From contig NZ_RAPE01000002.1 in NCBI RefSeq assembly GCF_003651245.1, forward strand, positions 310,001 to 374,000: DNA of 64,000 nucleotides. The letters run 5' to 3'. Made by a program: the position numbers and the translations under genes. Below, one piece after another: positions 17,168 through 25,663 of this stretch (positions are counted from its first letter, which is position 1; each line of letters starts with the position of its first letter). Under the pieces are notes generated by a model. The model was not told the origin of the DNA. It worked only from the letters and a program-made list of their open reading frames with translations, and made no database searches. The DNA comes from Roseovarius spongiae (GTDB lineage Bacteria; Pseudomonadota; Alphaproteobacteria; Rhodobacterales; Rhodobacteraceae).

Positions 17168-18694
17168 TCACGAGGCGGCCATCCAGCGTTTCCAGGCGGA
17201 GGGAGCGGGCGTCTGGCCGGGCGCCAGGGGTTTGCGCAAGAGCGCGCGGATCAGGGCGTCGGCGCGGCTTTGAGCGGTGTCGGGGACCGCGTCGATCAAG
17301 GCTGCGATCCTGGCGACGAAACCGGCATTGGCGCCGGGGCGGGCGATGTCGTCGCGCCCCGCGCTGCGGCTGGCCGCGAGGTCGCGCAGCGCCAGCAGCA
17401 CGCGCCGGTCGTCCTGCGACAGCCCCCTGAAACCGGGCTTGGGCAGCGCGGCGGCCTCGGCCCTGGCGGCAAGCCCTTGCACGCGGTGATGGCCGACGGC
17501 CCAGAGCGCGACCATCCGCACCCGCCAATCGCTGTCGGCAAGCCCCGCCGTCACCAATGCGCGCCCCGCCGGATCGCCGAACACTCCTTCGCCGGCCACC
17601 GCCGCGCACAGCATTTCCCAACGCGCCTGCGCGGCGGACGGGTTCGCGACCGTCGCGCGCCGCGGCACGGTGAGAAGATCGGCAAGCGCCTGTTCGGGGC
17701 CGGGACGCACCGCGCCGCCGATGCCTTGCGCGAAGAACCGCGCAAGCCGACCCGCCGCCGGTCCGCGAATTTCGAGATGCGGGGGGGCATCCTCCGCGGC
17801 GCGCCAGTCGACCTCGAGCGAATGATCGGGCTGGCGCGTCCAGCTCGCGAAACCCGGCGGCGCGTCGTGCGTCGCGGTCTCGCCGTCGCGGGTCAGTCCC
17901 AGCAGCCCGAGCAGCCTGTCCACCCGCGCGAAATCCTGCCGCTCAAGCGTGAGGATCGCCTCGGCGCGGTCCTCCCATCCGCTCGCGATCATCGCGGGCG
18001 GCAGGGTCAGTTCGGGGCAGACCACGTAGCCTGCGCTTAGCGCGGTGGTGAGCGGCTCAACCCCGCCGCGATGGAGGAACAGGGCTGCGAACAGCGTCGT
18101 GAGCGTAAGACCCGGACGCTCCGAGAAGAGCGCGTGCCGCCGGGCGTAGAGCTGTCGGCCGATGCGGGCGGGATCGCCGTCACGGGCGAGGATATCGGCG
18201 ATGACTGTCCCGTCCTCGTCCTCTGGTGCGGGGGTGGGCAGCCCACCGGGCGGGCGGCCCGCCATTAGCCCGCAGACGGCGGCGCCCGAGGCCAGCATCG
18301 CCACGCGGGCCGGGCCGGCCGCCTCCAACGCGCGATCATGCGCGCTTGCCGCCGCCTCCCACAGCGGCGGGCGGTTGCGGCCGCTCATCAGGTGCGCCAG
18401 CGCGCGGGCGTGTAGGTGGCGCGCTGCGTGCGCCTGCGCGTTGTCGCCCCAGGGGTGGCCCCTGGACTCGGGCGCGTCGAGCCAGGCGACGGCCAGTTGC
18501 AGCGCATCGGCGAACAGCGCCGCCTCGCCGACCCACCAGCCGGCGACGACCTTCATGAGCTGCTGCGCGCCCGCGCGCCAGTATCCCCGTTCGCCAAAGC
18601 GCGGCAGGTCTTCCTGTGCGAGCGGCAAGAGCCGGTCCCGGCGGCACGCCGCTGCCACGGCGACGGGATCGAATATGCCATGCGCGCCGGTCAT
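17168..18694 (-). CDS. Unknown helical protein coupled to the giant eCIS cargo gene
   Basis: This 508-residue protein has no recognised family. It is rich in Ala, Arg and Leu, predicted mostly helical, and has no signal peptide or membrane helix. An N-terminal part starts MTGAHGIFDPVAVAAACRRD. Several stretches look like HEAT or similar helical repeats, for instance GLADSDWRVRMVALWAVGHH followed by LALRDLAAS. Its start overlaps the stop of the 2322-residue gene (ATGA), so translation is coupled 1:1. By position it is a candidate immunity protein, cargo chaperone or loading adaptor for the cargo. None of these is shown. It is the last gene of the injection-system operon. Confidence 0.7.
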   Translation of the reverse strand: MTGAHGIFDPVAVAAACRRDRLLPLAQEDLPRFGERGYWRAGAQQLMKVVAGWWVGEAALFADALQLAVAWLDAPESRGHPWGDNAQAHAARHLHARALAHLMSGRNRPPLWEAAASAHDRALEAAGPARVAMLASGAAVCGLMAGRPPGGLPTPAPEDEDGTVIADILARDGDPARIGRQLYARRHALFSERPGLTLTTLFAALFLHRGGVEPLTTALSAGYVVCPELTLPPAMIASGWEDRAEAILTLERQDFARVDRLLGLLGLTRDGETATHDAPPGFASWTRQPDHSLEVDWRAAEDAPPHLEIRGPAAGRLARFFAQGIGGAVRPGPEQALADLLTVPRRATVANPSAAQARWEMLCAAVAGEGVFGDPAGRALVTAGLADSDWRVRMVALWAVGHHRVQGLAARAEAAALPKPGFRGLSQDDRRVLLALRDLAASRSAGRDDIARPGANAGFVARIAALIDAVPDTAQSRADALIRALLRKPLAPGQTPAPSAWKRWMAAS

Positions 18695-21600
18695 TGCCGC
18701 ACCCCGTTGACGACCGCGATGGGGGGCGAATGCCTGAAGGTGAACACATCGTTGGTGTGCGAGGTGATGGCGAAGAACGTGCCCGCCTCCAGGTTCTTGC
18801 GGGCCTCGATCAGCGCCTGTTCCGAAAGGCCCTGGGTGCGGTCGGGGTCTTCGAGAATCTTCAGCGCCTCGCGCGCCGCGTTCTCCCGCCGGTCGGAATC
18901 GCTGAAGGTTTCCGAATGCAGCGCGGCGGAGCCTTCCCCGCGATATTTGGAATCCCACAGGAAGACGTTGCCCTCCGCGTCCACCGAAATCACGTCGGCC
19001 TCGTTCGCGCCGATCGGATCGCCGAAATCGATCACGGTATGTTCGCCGCTGCCGGGAAGATTGTCGATCCCCTCGGCGATGCTGCTGGCGAGCGACAGCT
19101 CGGCGCGATAGCCTTGCCGGTGGGCGAGGACCTGTTCAAACACCTTTTCGAGCGTCTTGTCCCCAAGCGCCGCGCTGATGATGTCGGCCTGTTCGGCCAA
19201 TGCGTCGAAACGCGCCGATTGCCCCATCTCGATACGCTCGATGATGGCCTGCATCAGTTCGCCGCCCAGTTCCGAGCCCAGCCGATCGCGGAACTTGGCC
19301 TCGAAGGCGTATTCGGGCTGATAGCCGGGCGGCGCGGCGCGTTCGGGCAGATCGGGATGAAGATCGACCCCCATGAACGCGTCGCCGCCGATGTCCCGGT
19401 ATTCGGCCTGCAACCGCGCGATCAACTCCTCGCCCCGGCGCTGACCGGCCTCGATGCTCTCGCGCGTGCGATGGAATTCGGCGATGATCTCCTGGTAGGC
19501 GCCGACGCGGGTGATGGTGTTCTGGTCCTGCTTGCCGAGCTGCGCCAGCGCGGCGGCGAAGGCCGGATGGGCCGCCAGCGCCGAATGGTTGGCGGCCACG
19601 GTCGGCGGCCAAGGATGCGGCCTGTCAATGTAGTCGATCATCGGGTGAAGATCGGCGGGAAGATGCTGTTTCAGTTCCCGCATCGCGGCGGCGTAGGAGT
19701 CGCGCTGCTCGCGGATGCCGTTCTGCGCGGTCGAGTGGTCTTTGCCCTGCGCGTCCAGAAGGTGCTGATCAAGCTCGGCGAGCCGCGTCTGCTCGGCGCG
19801 GATCCGCTGGATCAGGTCGCGCAGATGGGTGGTGCGTTGCGCCGGCGTCAGGTCGGGCGGCGCCGTCTCGCTCTCTTCGGCGGGGCGCGTCGCTGCGTCC
19901 GCGTCGCCCTGCGCCTTGGCCGCCACGTAGCCGCGCGCCTCGGCCGCCGCGCCCGGTTCGGCGCGCGCGACCTCTTGCAGGAACTGGCGCTCGAGATTGG
20001 CGATTTCCTCCATCACCAGCGCGCGGCGGCGCGGGTCGAGCCCGTGTTCGGACAGGCGCGTCATGCGCTCGTCGATGATGGCCGGCAGTTTGGCGACCTC
20101 GAGGCTCGCCTCCCAGCGGGCCAGTTGCGCCGGATCGACGATATCCATGCCAAGCCGCCGTCCGATCCGGTTCATGAACATGCGCACCCGGCCCGCAAGC
20201 CCCGCGTAGCGGCGCATCGCGTCGAGTGTGCCGACATGAAGCTGGATGTCGATCGCGCGCGCGTTGGGGCCGACCTGTAGCGCAACGCCGACGATGTTGC
20301 CGTCGCGGTCCCGCTGCGGCACGGCGCGCACCTCGTCTGCGCCGAAGGCCGGGTCGTTCACGACGTCGACCTCCACCCGGTCGCGCAGGCGCGGCGGCAG
20401 GGACTCGGCGGGGTAGACGGTGCGCCCGCGCGTCCCGGGCGCCACGATGTCGCGCAGGTCCGGCCCGATCGCGGCGACCGCCGAGGCCGGCGCGCCGTCG
20501 CGGATGATGATCACCGCCTGGCCGTTTTGCACATGCACGAAGGCGTCGCCGAAATTGCCCTTGTTGTAGGTGCGGAACTGCAGGTCGTTGACATGGATGA
20601 TCGGCACATCCGCCACCGCCCCCCGTTCGCGCGGCGGAATTTCCGAGAGCAGCGAGCGGCGCGCCTCGCGCTGCGCCGCGCGCACGACATCGGCGTGGTC
20701 GCTGTTCGCGGCGGCGTAGGATTCGACGTACCGGGCGTATTCGGCCGGAGAAGCGCCCGGGTTGTCGTGCCGCCAGTGGCGCAGGCTGCGGGCATGGGTC
20801 TGCTGCGGGGTCAGCGGGGCAGGGTGGATCAGCCGGCGCGCGCCGCGATTGGCGAGGTTGCCCGCCCCGCCCATGATCACGCCGTCCCGCAGGTTCTGCA
20901 AGGACGCCTCCCACGTGCCGCGCAGGACGTTGGCGGCGACGTTGCCGTGGCGCCAGTTGTCCTCGTTCAGCAGGTTCGCCGTCAGCGTCGTCGGGATCGC
21001 CGTCGCGGCGTCGATGGCCTGCTCGCGCGCGTAGGCGCGCCCGGCGGCGAGCAGCCCGCCCGACGCGCCCGCCTCCGCCCCTTCGCGCGCCGTCGCCCGC
21101 GCGGCCCCGGCGGCGGCGCCGCGCGCCGTCTGGCTGGCGGCGGCGCGCATTCCCACCCGCAGCGATTGCCGGCTGATCGCCTTGACCTCTTCCATGACGC
21201 CGGTGACCATCGCGCCGGCGTTGCGGAACAATGCGCCGCCCTTGAACATCCCCGCCGTCGCCATCGTGACCGCGAGATCGACGAGCCCGACGGCGATGTC
21301 GGTCCCGAGTTCCTCCATCCCGTAGGCGCCGCCCTTGATCGCCGCCTTGGCCGCGATCCCCGAAACGGTTCCGACGATCGACCCGGTGAGCGCGATCGCG
21401 GCGCCGAGCGCGGGCGACAGCGTGCCGCCCGACACCACGGTCAGCGCGGCGGCGGCGATGATCACGACCGCGCTGACGACATAGCCCAGCACCGTGGTGA
21501 CCATGTCGGCGTAGGAATCCACCCGGTCGCGCTGCGCCTGGATCGCGTTCTCGACGCTGCCGCGCTGCTCGGTGAAGCTCGCGGTGATGTCCTCGCGCTG

Positions 21601-24600
21601 TTGCGGGGTCAGGTTCGGGTCGCGCATCCGCTCGGCCATCGCCTCGAGCTCGGCAAGCCGCTCGCGCGAGCGCGTGGAGTGGTTCTCGGACGCCCAGGCC
21701 CCGAGAAAGCCGACGCTCTCCTCGTCGCGGTTCAGTTTGCGCCGCAACTGGTCCACCTGCTGGGCGACGGTCGTTGGCGCGCCATGGTCATAGAGATCGA
21801 CAAGATCGTCCTCGTCCCGCCCGCTGGTGTCCGACTGGATCGCGTCGCGCAGGGTCTCGCCGTCATGCTCGCTTTTCCAGCGGTCATTGAGCAGCAGCAT
21901 CTCCTCGCGGGTCAGCCCGCCCATGCTGTCGCGCAGCTCGGGCAGGTCGGTTCCCGCGCCCGCGATGCCGTCGCGCACCCGCGTATAGGCCCAGTCGAGC
22001 CGTCGGCTCGGCAGCGCGCCCGCGTCGTCGGCGTCGCGGCGCATGATCGCGATGCGTTCGCGCGCGTTTGACAGATCGCCCCCGTCGCCGAACACGTTGT
22101 CCGACATCGTGTTCGTGATCATGTCGTCAAGCGAGATGTCGTAGCGATCCTGCAGGCGCGCGTCGAGCGCGTCCACGCTGCGGCCCGCGCGGTCGAACGC
22201 GGCCTCGGCCATGGCGGCGTTCATCTCGCGATCCCGGGCCATGCGGTAGTTCTCGATCTCCTCGGCCGTCATCGGGTCGTCCGCGTCCTCTCGGCGGCGC
22301 ACCTCCCGCGCGACCCGGCGGCGCACGCCTGCGCGCATCTCCGGTCCGCGTTCCAGCTCGGTCAGGTCGGCGGCGGCCTGGTACTGAGCGGTGACGACAT
22401 CGCCCATCGCCTCGTCGTCGGCGTAGAAACTGCGCCGCTCGCCCTGCATCCGCCCGGCCGAGACGCCGATCAGGTCGCCGGCCTGGAATTCCTGAAGGCG
22501 GTGCCGGCTGCCTTCGTCAAAGGCGAACTGGTAGACGACGGCGTTCTCGAGGGCCGTGCCCTGGCCCCAGTTGTAGTTGGCGACGTCGGCGTATTGCGTC
22601 TCGAACGCGTCGTTCAGCGCCTGGTTGCGGCGAAGCACGGCGGCCTCGTATTGCGCGGGCGTCCAGCCTTCTCGCCGGGCGTTCGCCATCTCCTCGCTGC
22701 GGATGCGCTCATAGACCGCCGCCGCGGCGTCGGCGTCGTGCGAGCCGAGCGCATAGTTCATCTCATGCGCGCGGGCCTCGTCCATTTCGCCGGCGGCAAG
22801 CGCCAGCGCGCGGCCCGCCTCGGACCCGCTCAGGTCTTCGCTCAGGCGGCTGCTCAGGCTTTCGCCGTATCTGCGGCGATACTCGGCGTCCGCGCGTTTC
22901 AGCTCTTTCGTGCGGTCCGGCTCGGGCAACTGGTTCAGCGTCTCGAGCGCCTCGTAGATCTGGTCCTCGTCAGTGCCGGGCCCGTAGACCGCGTCATGGA
23001 TCGCCTCGGCCGCCGCGCGGCCGTGCTCGCCGGACATCAACCGTTGGGCGCGCCGCCACTCGTCGCCCGAAAGCTCTCCGTCCAGGTCGTTGTAGAGCGC
23101 ATTGTCGCTGCCGCGCATGTCGTTATAGGCCGCCGTGACGGCGAGGCGCTCGATGGTGCGCAGGCCGGACAGGGCGCTGAAGATGTCGTCTTCCTCGGTT
23201 CCGAGATTGTCGTCATACCCGGCCGCGAGGATCTTGTTCGCGCGTTGCTCCGCGTCGAAACTGCTGTTCTTGGCGCGCGCGGCGGCGTTCAGCGCCGGCC
23301 ATTGCCCGCGGGGCAGGGCGAACAGCTCGGACTCGACCGTCTGCGCGACGCTCTCGCGGCGGGCCTCGAACAGGGATTGGCGCAGCGGGGCGCCCAGTTG
23401 CCGGATCAACTGGTTCGAATTCAGTACGTTGCGCGCGATGAAGTTGCGCTTCTGCCCCTCGGTCAATTCCTGGTAGGCGGCGTTTTCCTCCTCGTCGCGG
23501 GCGATGCGCTGCTGGATGCGGTGACGCGCGGCCTGCGCGGCGCGCTGCATCTGCATCCGCGCGAGGCGGGAATCCACGCTGGCCCAAGTGTTCGCCGTAT
23601 CGGTCGCGTTCTCGGCCCATTCATCGAGGTCCGCGACCTTCTCGCGCCACCACTCCCCGACATTGCCGTCCTGTTCATTGCCCCAGTCGCGCAGCGCGCG
23701 GAACGCCGCAGCCCCGGCATCCTGCACGTCACGGATATTGAGCGCGACGGTGGCGTCGACCTGGCCTTTCATTCGCCGGATCTCGCCGTCGATAAAGGTT
23801 GTCTGCCGGGTCTTCCAGTCTCGTGCGGCGTTGATCGCGTTGCTGATCGCGCGGCGGTCGGCGCGGCTGATGTCCGGCGGGTGGGTGGCGCCGGGCTCCA
23901 ACCCGCGCGCGCGCTCGGCGTCGAACTGATCGGCCAGCGAGGCAAGGTCGATCGCGGAAATCCAGCGCGCTTTGGCGGCGTCGAGGCGCTTGTGGCGTTC
24001 GGTCTTCTCGAACTCGAACCCGGCGATCGCCTCGCTGACCTTGGCTTGTATCCGGCCGATGACCGCCTCGGCGGTCCGGCGGAACCCCAGCTCGGGCGCC
24101 GCGCCGACAGAACCCGCCCTGCGGCGCGCATCCGCGGCCTGCGCCTCGGCGGCGGCGGCGTCGTCGAGCCGGGCCTGCGCGGTGTCCTCGATGGTCAGCA
24201 GCTCCGCCTCCGCGTCGGCGCGGATCCGCTCGGTCTGGGAGTCGGCCTCTTCCTCCAACGCGGCGCGGCGCTGCGACACCGCCTCATCCAGAACCGCGCC
24301 GGCGGTCCCGATCACCTCGGCCACGCCCTCGACCTGCGTATTCATGCGCTCTTCGAGGTCGGGCAGAAGACCCTTGCCCAGATTGTCGAGCGCCGCCGGA
24401 TCCTCGCGGGCGAGGACGCCGCCGGGATATTCGGGCATCTGCCGCTTGATCCGGTTCAGCAGCGTCTTCGCGGCGTCCCGCCCGCCCGCCTTGAGGTTGG
24501 CGAGGACGGCCGTGAACATCTCCTGCTCGGCCAGCGTCATGTCGGTGGAGGGCACTGGCGCCGGCTGCACCGTGAACGGTTCGGGCGCAGCGTCCTCCGC

Positions 24601-25659
24601 ATCCGTCTCCTCGCCGTCCTGTTGCGGCGCGGGCGTTTCCCGCGCCGCGTCCTCGGGGGGCGCCATTTCGCCCGACTGAGCATCGGCGGGGGCGTCGGGG
24701 TTGAGCAGGTTTTCGCGGAGCGCAAGCAGCCGGTTGCGGGTCTCGCCGGCCTCAGCTTCCTCGGGTAGCGCGGTCCCGCCCTCGTGCGACAGCCCGGCGC
24801 GGTCCATCGCGCCGACGCCAAGGCTGATCAGCCGCAGGTCGCTGCTCGAGAGCCGCCGCTCGGGCGCCGGGACGGTGTTTTCGCCGGGGCTGGCGGGGAC
24901 CGGGGGCATCTCCTGCGCGGGCAACTGGCGCGCGGCGATCTCCTCGATCGCCTTGGTCGCGGGTTCTATAGGGTCGGGGCTGACGGTGAATTCCGGTTCG
25001 ACCAGGGGGACCGGCGGCGGGCCGGCGATCTGCCGGCGGGTCGGGCGGCGTCGGCGGCGGCGCATCGGGCGGGCGCGCTCGCCGCCTTGTCCGGAGGCCG
25101 GCGCGCCGGGCATGTTCTGCGCCGTCTGCTGTGCGGCGGCGACCACCGCCTGCGCGCCCCCGCCCGAAGGCACGACAACACCGCCGCCGCCACCAGGGCC
25201 GGCGCCGCCGCCATCGCTCGACGGGGGCGGCGCGCTTTCGACCTCTGCGCCCTCCTTGGGCGGGGGCGTGTCCTGCGCGCTCGGCTCTTCGTCCTCGAGC
25301 GCGGGATCTTCCGCCGGGTCGGCGGGCGCGGGGTCTTCCGGGTCGGGAAGAAGCTCTTCTTCGTCCTCTTCCGCGTCTACTTCGTCCGGCGCGCCGTCAT
25401 CGCGGGTATCGATGGTCTCGGGCGCCGCGTCCTCGGGGGCGGGGTCGAGCAACTCCGCCGTCGCGCCGTTGCCGATCGTGCGTTGCGCCTCGGCTGCGAG
25501 GTCCGCCGACACGCCGCCGACCGGCGCGCCGCGCTCGCGCAGCAGCGCCGCGAGATACCGGCGCGCCGCGTCATCCGTCGCCCGGACGAAATCGCTCGGC
25601 TCGGCGGAGTCCGACAGGTCCGGCTGCGCCCTTGCGGGGGAGGCGGGGCGCGCGGCCAT
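18691..25659 (-). CDS. Giant putative eCIS cargo: annexin-like repeats, hydrophobic segment, C-terminal PD-(D/E)XK-like nuclease motif
   Basis: The protein is 2322 residues. Residues about 60-230 are low-complexity Pro/Asp/Glu/Gly-rich. About 400-800 is charged and helical, likely coiled coil. At least three annexin-like repeats follow, with type-2 calcium-loop pattern: NLGTEEDD (G820) to GELSGD, GPGTDEDQ (G893) to EDLSGSE, and GAGTDLPE (G1234) to SDTSGRD. About 1384-1475 holds hydrophobic glycine-rich helices. The C-terminus carries E2220-A-D2222 and, after a turn, D2236-S-K2238 between beta-like strands, as in PD-(D/E)XK nucleases. No signal peptide is seen. ATG 25659 lies four bases after the AAA+ gene stop; an earlier in-frame start at 25725 would overlap that gene. 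Calling it cargo is inferred from size, position and domains. Confidence 0.75.
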   Translation of the reverse strand: MAARPASPARAQPDLSDSAEPSDFVRATDDAARRYLAALLRERGAPVGGVSADLAAEAQRTIGNGATAELLDPAPEDAAPETIDTRDDGAPDEVDAEEDEEELLPDPEDPAPADPAEDPALEDEEPSAQDTPPPKEGAEVESAPPPSSDGGGAGPGGGGGVVVPSGGGAQAVVAAAQQTAQNMPGAPASGQGGERARPMRRRRRRPTRRQIAGPPPVPLVEPEFTVSPDPIEPATKAIEEIAARQLPAQEMPPVPASPGENTVPAPERRLSSSDLRLISLGVGAMDRAGLSHEGGTALPEEAEAGETRNRLLALRENLLNPDAPADAQSGEMAPPEDAARETPAPQQDGEETDAEDAAPEPFTVQPAPVPSTDMTLAEQEMFTAVLANLKAGGRDAAKTLLNRIKRQMPEYPGGVLAREDPAALDNLGKGLLPDLEERMNTQVEGVAEVIGTAGAVLDEAVSQRRAALEEEADSQTERIRADAEAELLTIEDTAQARLDDAAAAEAQAADARRRAGSVGAAPELGFRRTAEAVIGRIQAKVSEAIAGFEFEKTERHKRLDAAKARWISAIDLASLADQFDAERARGLEPGATHPPDISRADRRAISNAINAARDWKTRQTTFIDGEIRRMKGQVDATVALNIRDVQDAGAAAFRALRDWGNEQDGNVGEWWREKVADLDEWAENATDTANTWASVDSRLARMQMQRAAQAARHRIQQRIARDEEENAAYQELTEGQKRNFIARNVLNSNQLIRQLGAPLRQSLFEARRESVAQTVESELFALPRGQWPALNAAARAKNSSFDAEQRANKILAAGYDDNLGTEEDDIFSALSGLRTIERLAVTAAYNDMRGSDNALYNDLDGELSGDEWRRAQRLMSGEHGRAAAEAIHDAVYGPGTDEDQIYEALETLNQLPEPDRTKELKRADAEYRRRYGESLSSRLSEDLSGSEAGRALALAAGEMDEARAHEMNYALGSHDADAAAAVYERIRSEEMANARREGWTPAQYEAAVLRRNQALNDAFETQYADVANYNWGQGTALENAVVYQFAFDEGSRHRLQEFQAGDLIGVSAGRMQGERRSFYADDEAMGDVVTAQYQAAADLTELERGPEMRAGVRRRVAREVRRREDADDPMTAEEIENYRMARDREMNAAMAEAAFDRAGRSVDALDARLQDRYDISLDDMITNTMSDNVFGDGGDLSNARERIAIMRRDADDAGALPSRRLDWAYTRVRDGIAGAGTDLPELRDSMGGLTREEMLLLNDRWKSEHDGETLRDAIQSDTSGRDEDDLVDLYDHGAPTTVAQQVDQLRRKLNRDEESVGFLGAWASENHSTRSRERLAELEAMAERMRDPNLTPQQREDITASFTEQRGSVENAIQAQRDRVDSYADMVTTVLGYVVSAVVIIAAAALTVVSGGTLSPALGAAIALTGSIVGTVSGIAAKAAIKGGAYGMEELGTDIAVGLVDLAVTMATAGMFKGGALFRNAGAMVTGVMEEVKAISRQSLRVGMRAAASQTARGAAAGAARATAREGAEAGASGGLLAAGRAYAREQAIDAATAIPTTLTANLLNEDNWRHGNVAANVLRGTWEASLQNLRDGVIMGGAGNLANRGARRLIHPAPLTPQQTHARSLRHWRHDNPGASPAEYARYVESYAAANSDHADVVRAAQREARRSLLSEIPPRERGAVADVPIIHVNDLQFRTYNKGNFGDAFVHVQNGQAVIIIRDGAPASAVAAIGPDLRDIVAPGTRGRTVYPAESLPPRLRDRVEVDVVNDPAFGADEVRAVPQRDRDGNIVGVALQVGPNARAIDIQLHVGTLDAMRRYAGLAGRVRMFMNRIGRRLGMDIVDPAQLARWEASLEVAKLPAIIDERMTRLSEHGLDPRRRALVMEEIANLERQFLQEVARAEPGAAAEARGYVAAKAQGDADAATRPAEESETAPPDLTPAQRTTHLRDLIQRIRAEQTRLAELDQHLLDAQGKDHSTAQNGIREQRDSYAAAMRELKQHLPADLHPMIDYIDRPHPWPPTVAANHSALAAHPAFAAALAQLGKQDQNTITRVGAYQEIIAEFHRTRESIEAGQRRGEELIARLQAEYRDIGGDAFMGVDLHPDLPERAAPPGYQPEYAFEAKFRDRLGSELGGELMQAIIERIEMGQSARFDALAEQADIISAALGDKTLEKVFEQVLAHRQGYRAELSLASSIAEGIDNLPGSGEHTVIDFGDPIGANEADVISVDAEGNVFLWDSKYRGEGSAALHSETFSDSDRRENAAREALKILEDPDRTQGLSEQALIEARKNLEAGTFFAITSHTNDVFTFRHSPPIAVVNGVRQ

Positions 25660-25663
25660 GGCC

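Noticed and set aside
18691..25659. DUF4157-type zinc metalloprotease (HExxH) often found in eCIS-associated proteins
   Set aside because: No HExxH motif was found in the protein; only an isolated SHEGG near the N-terminus.
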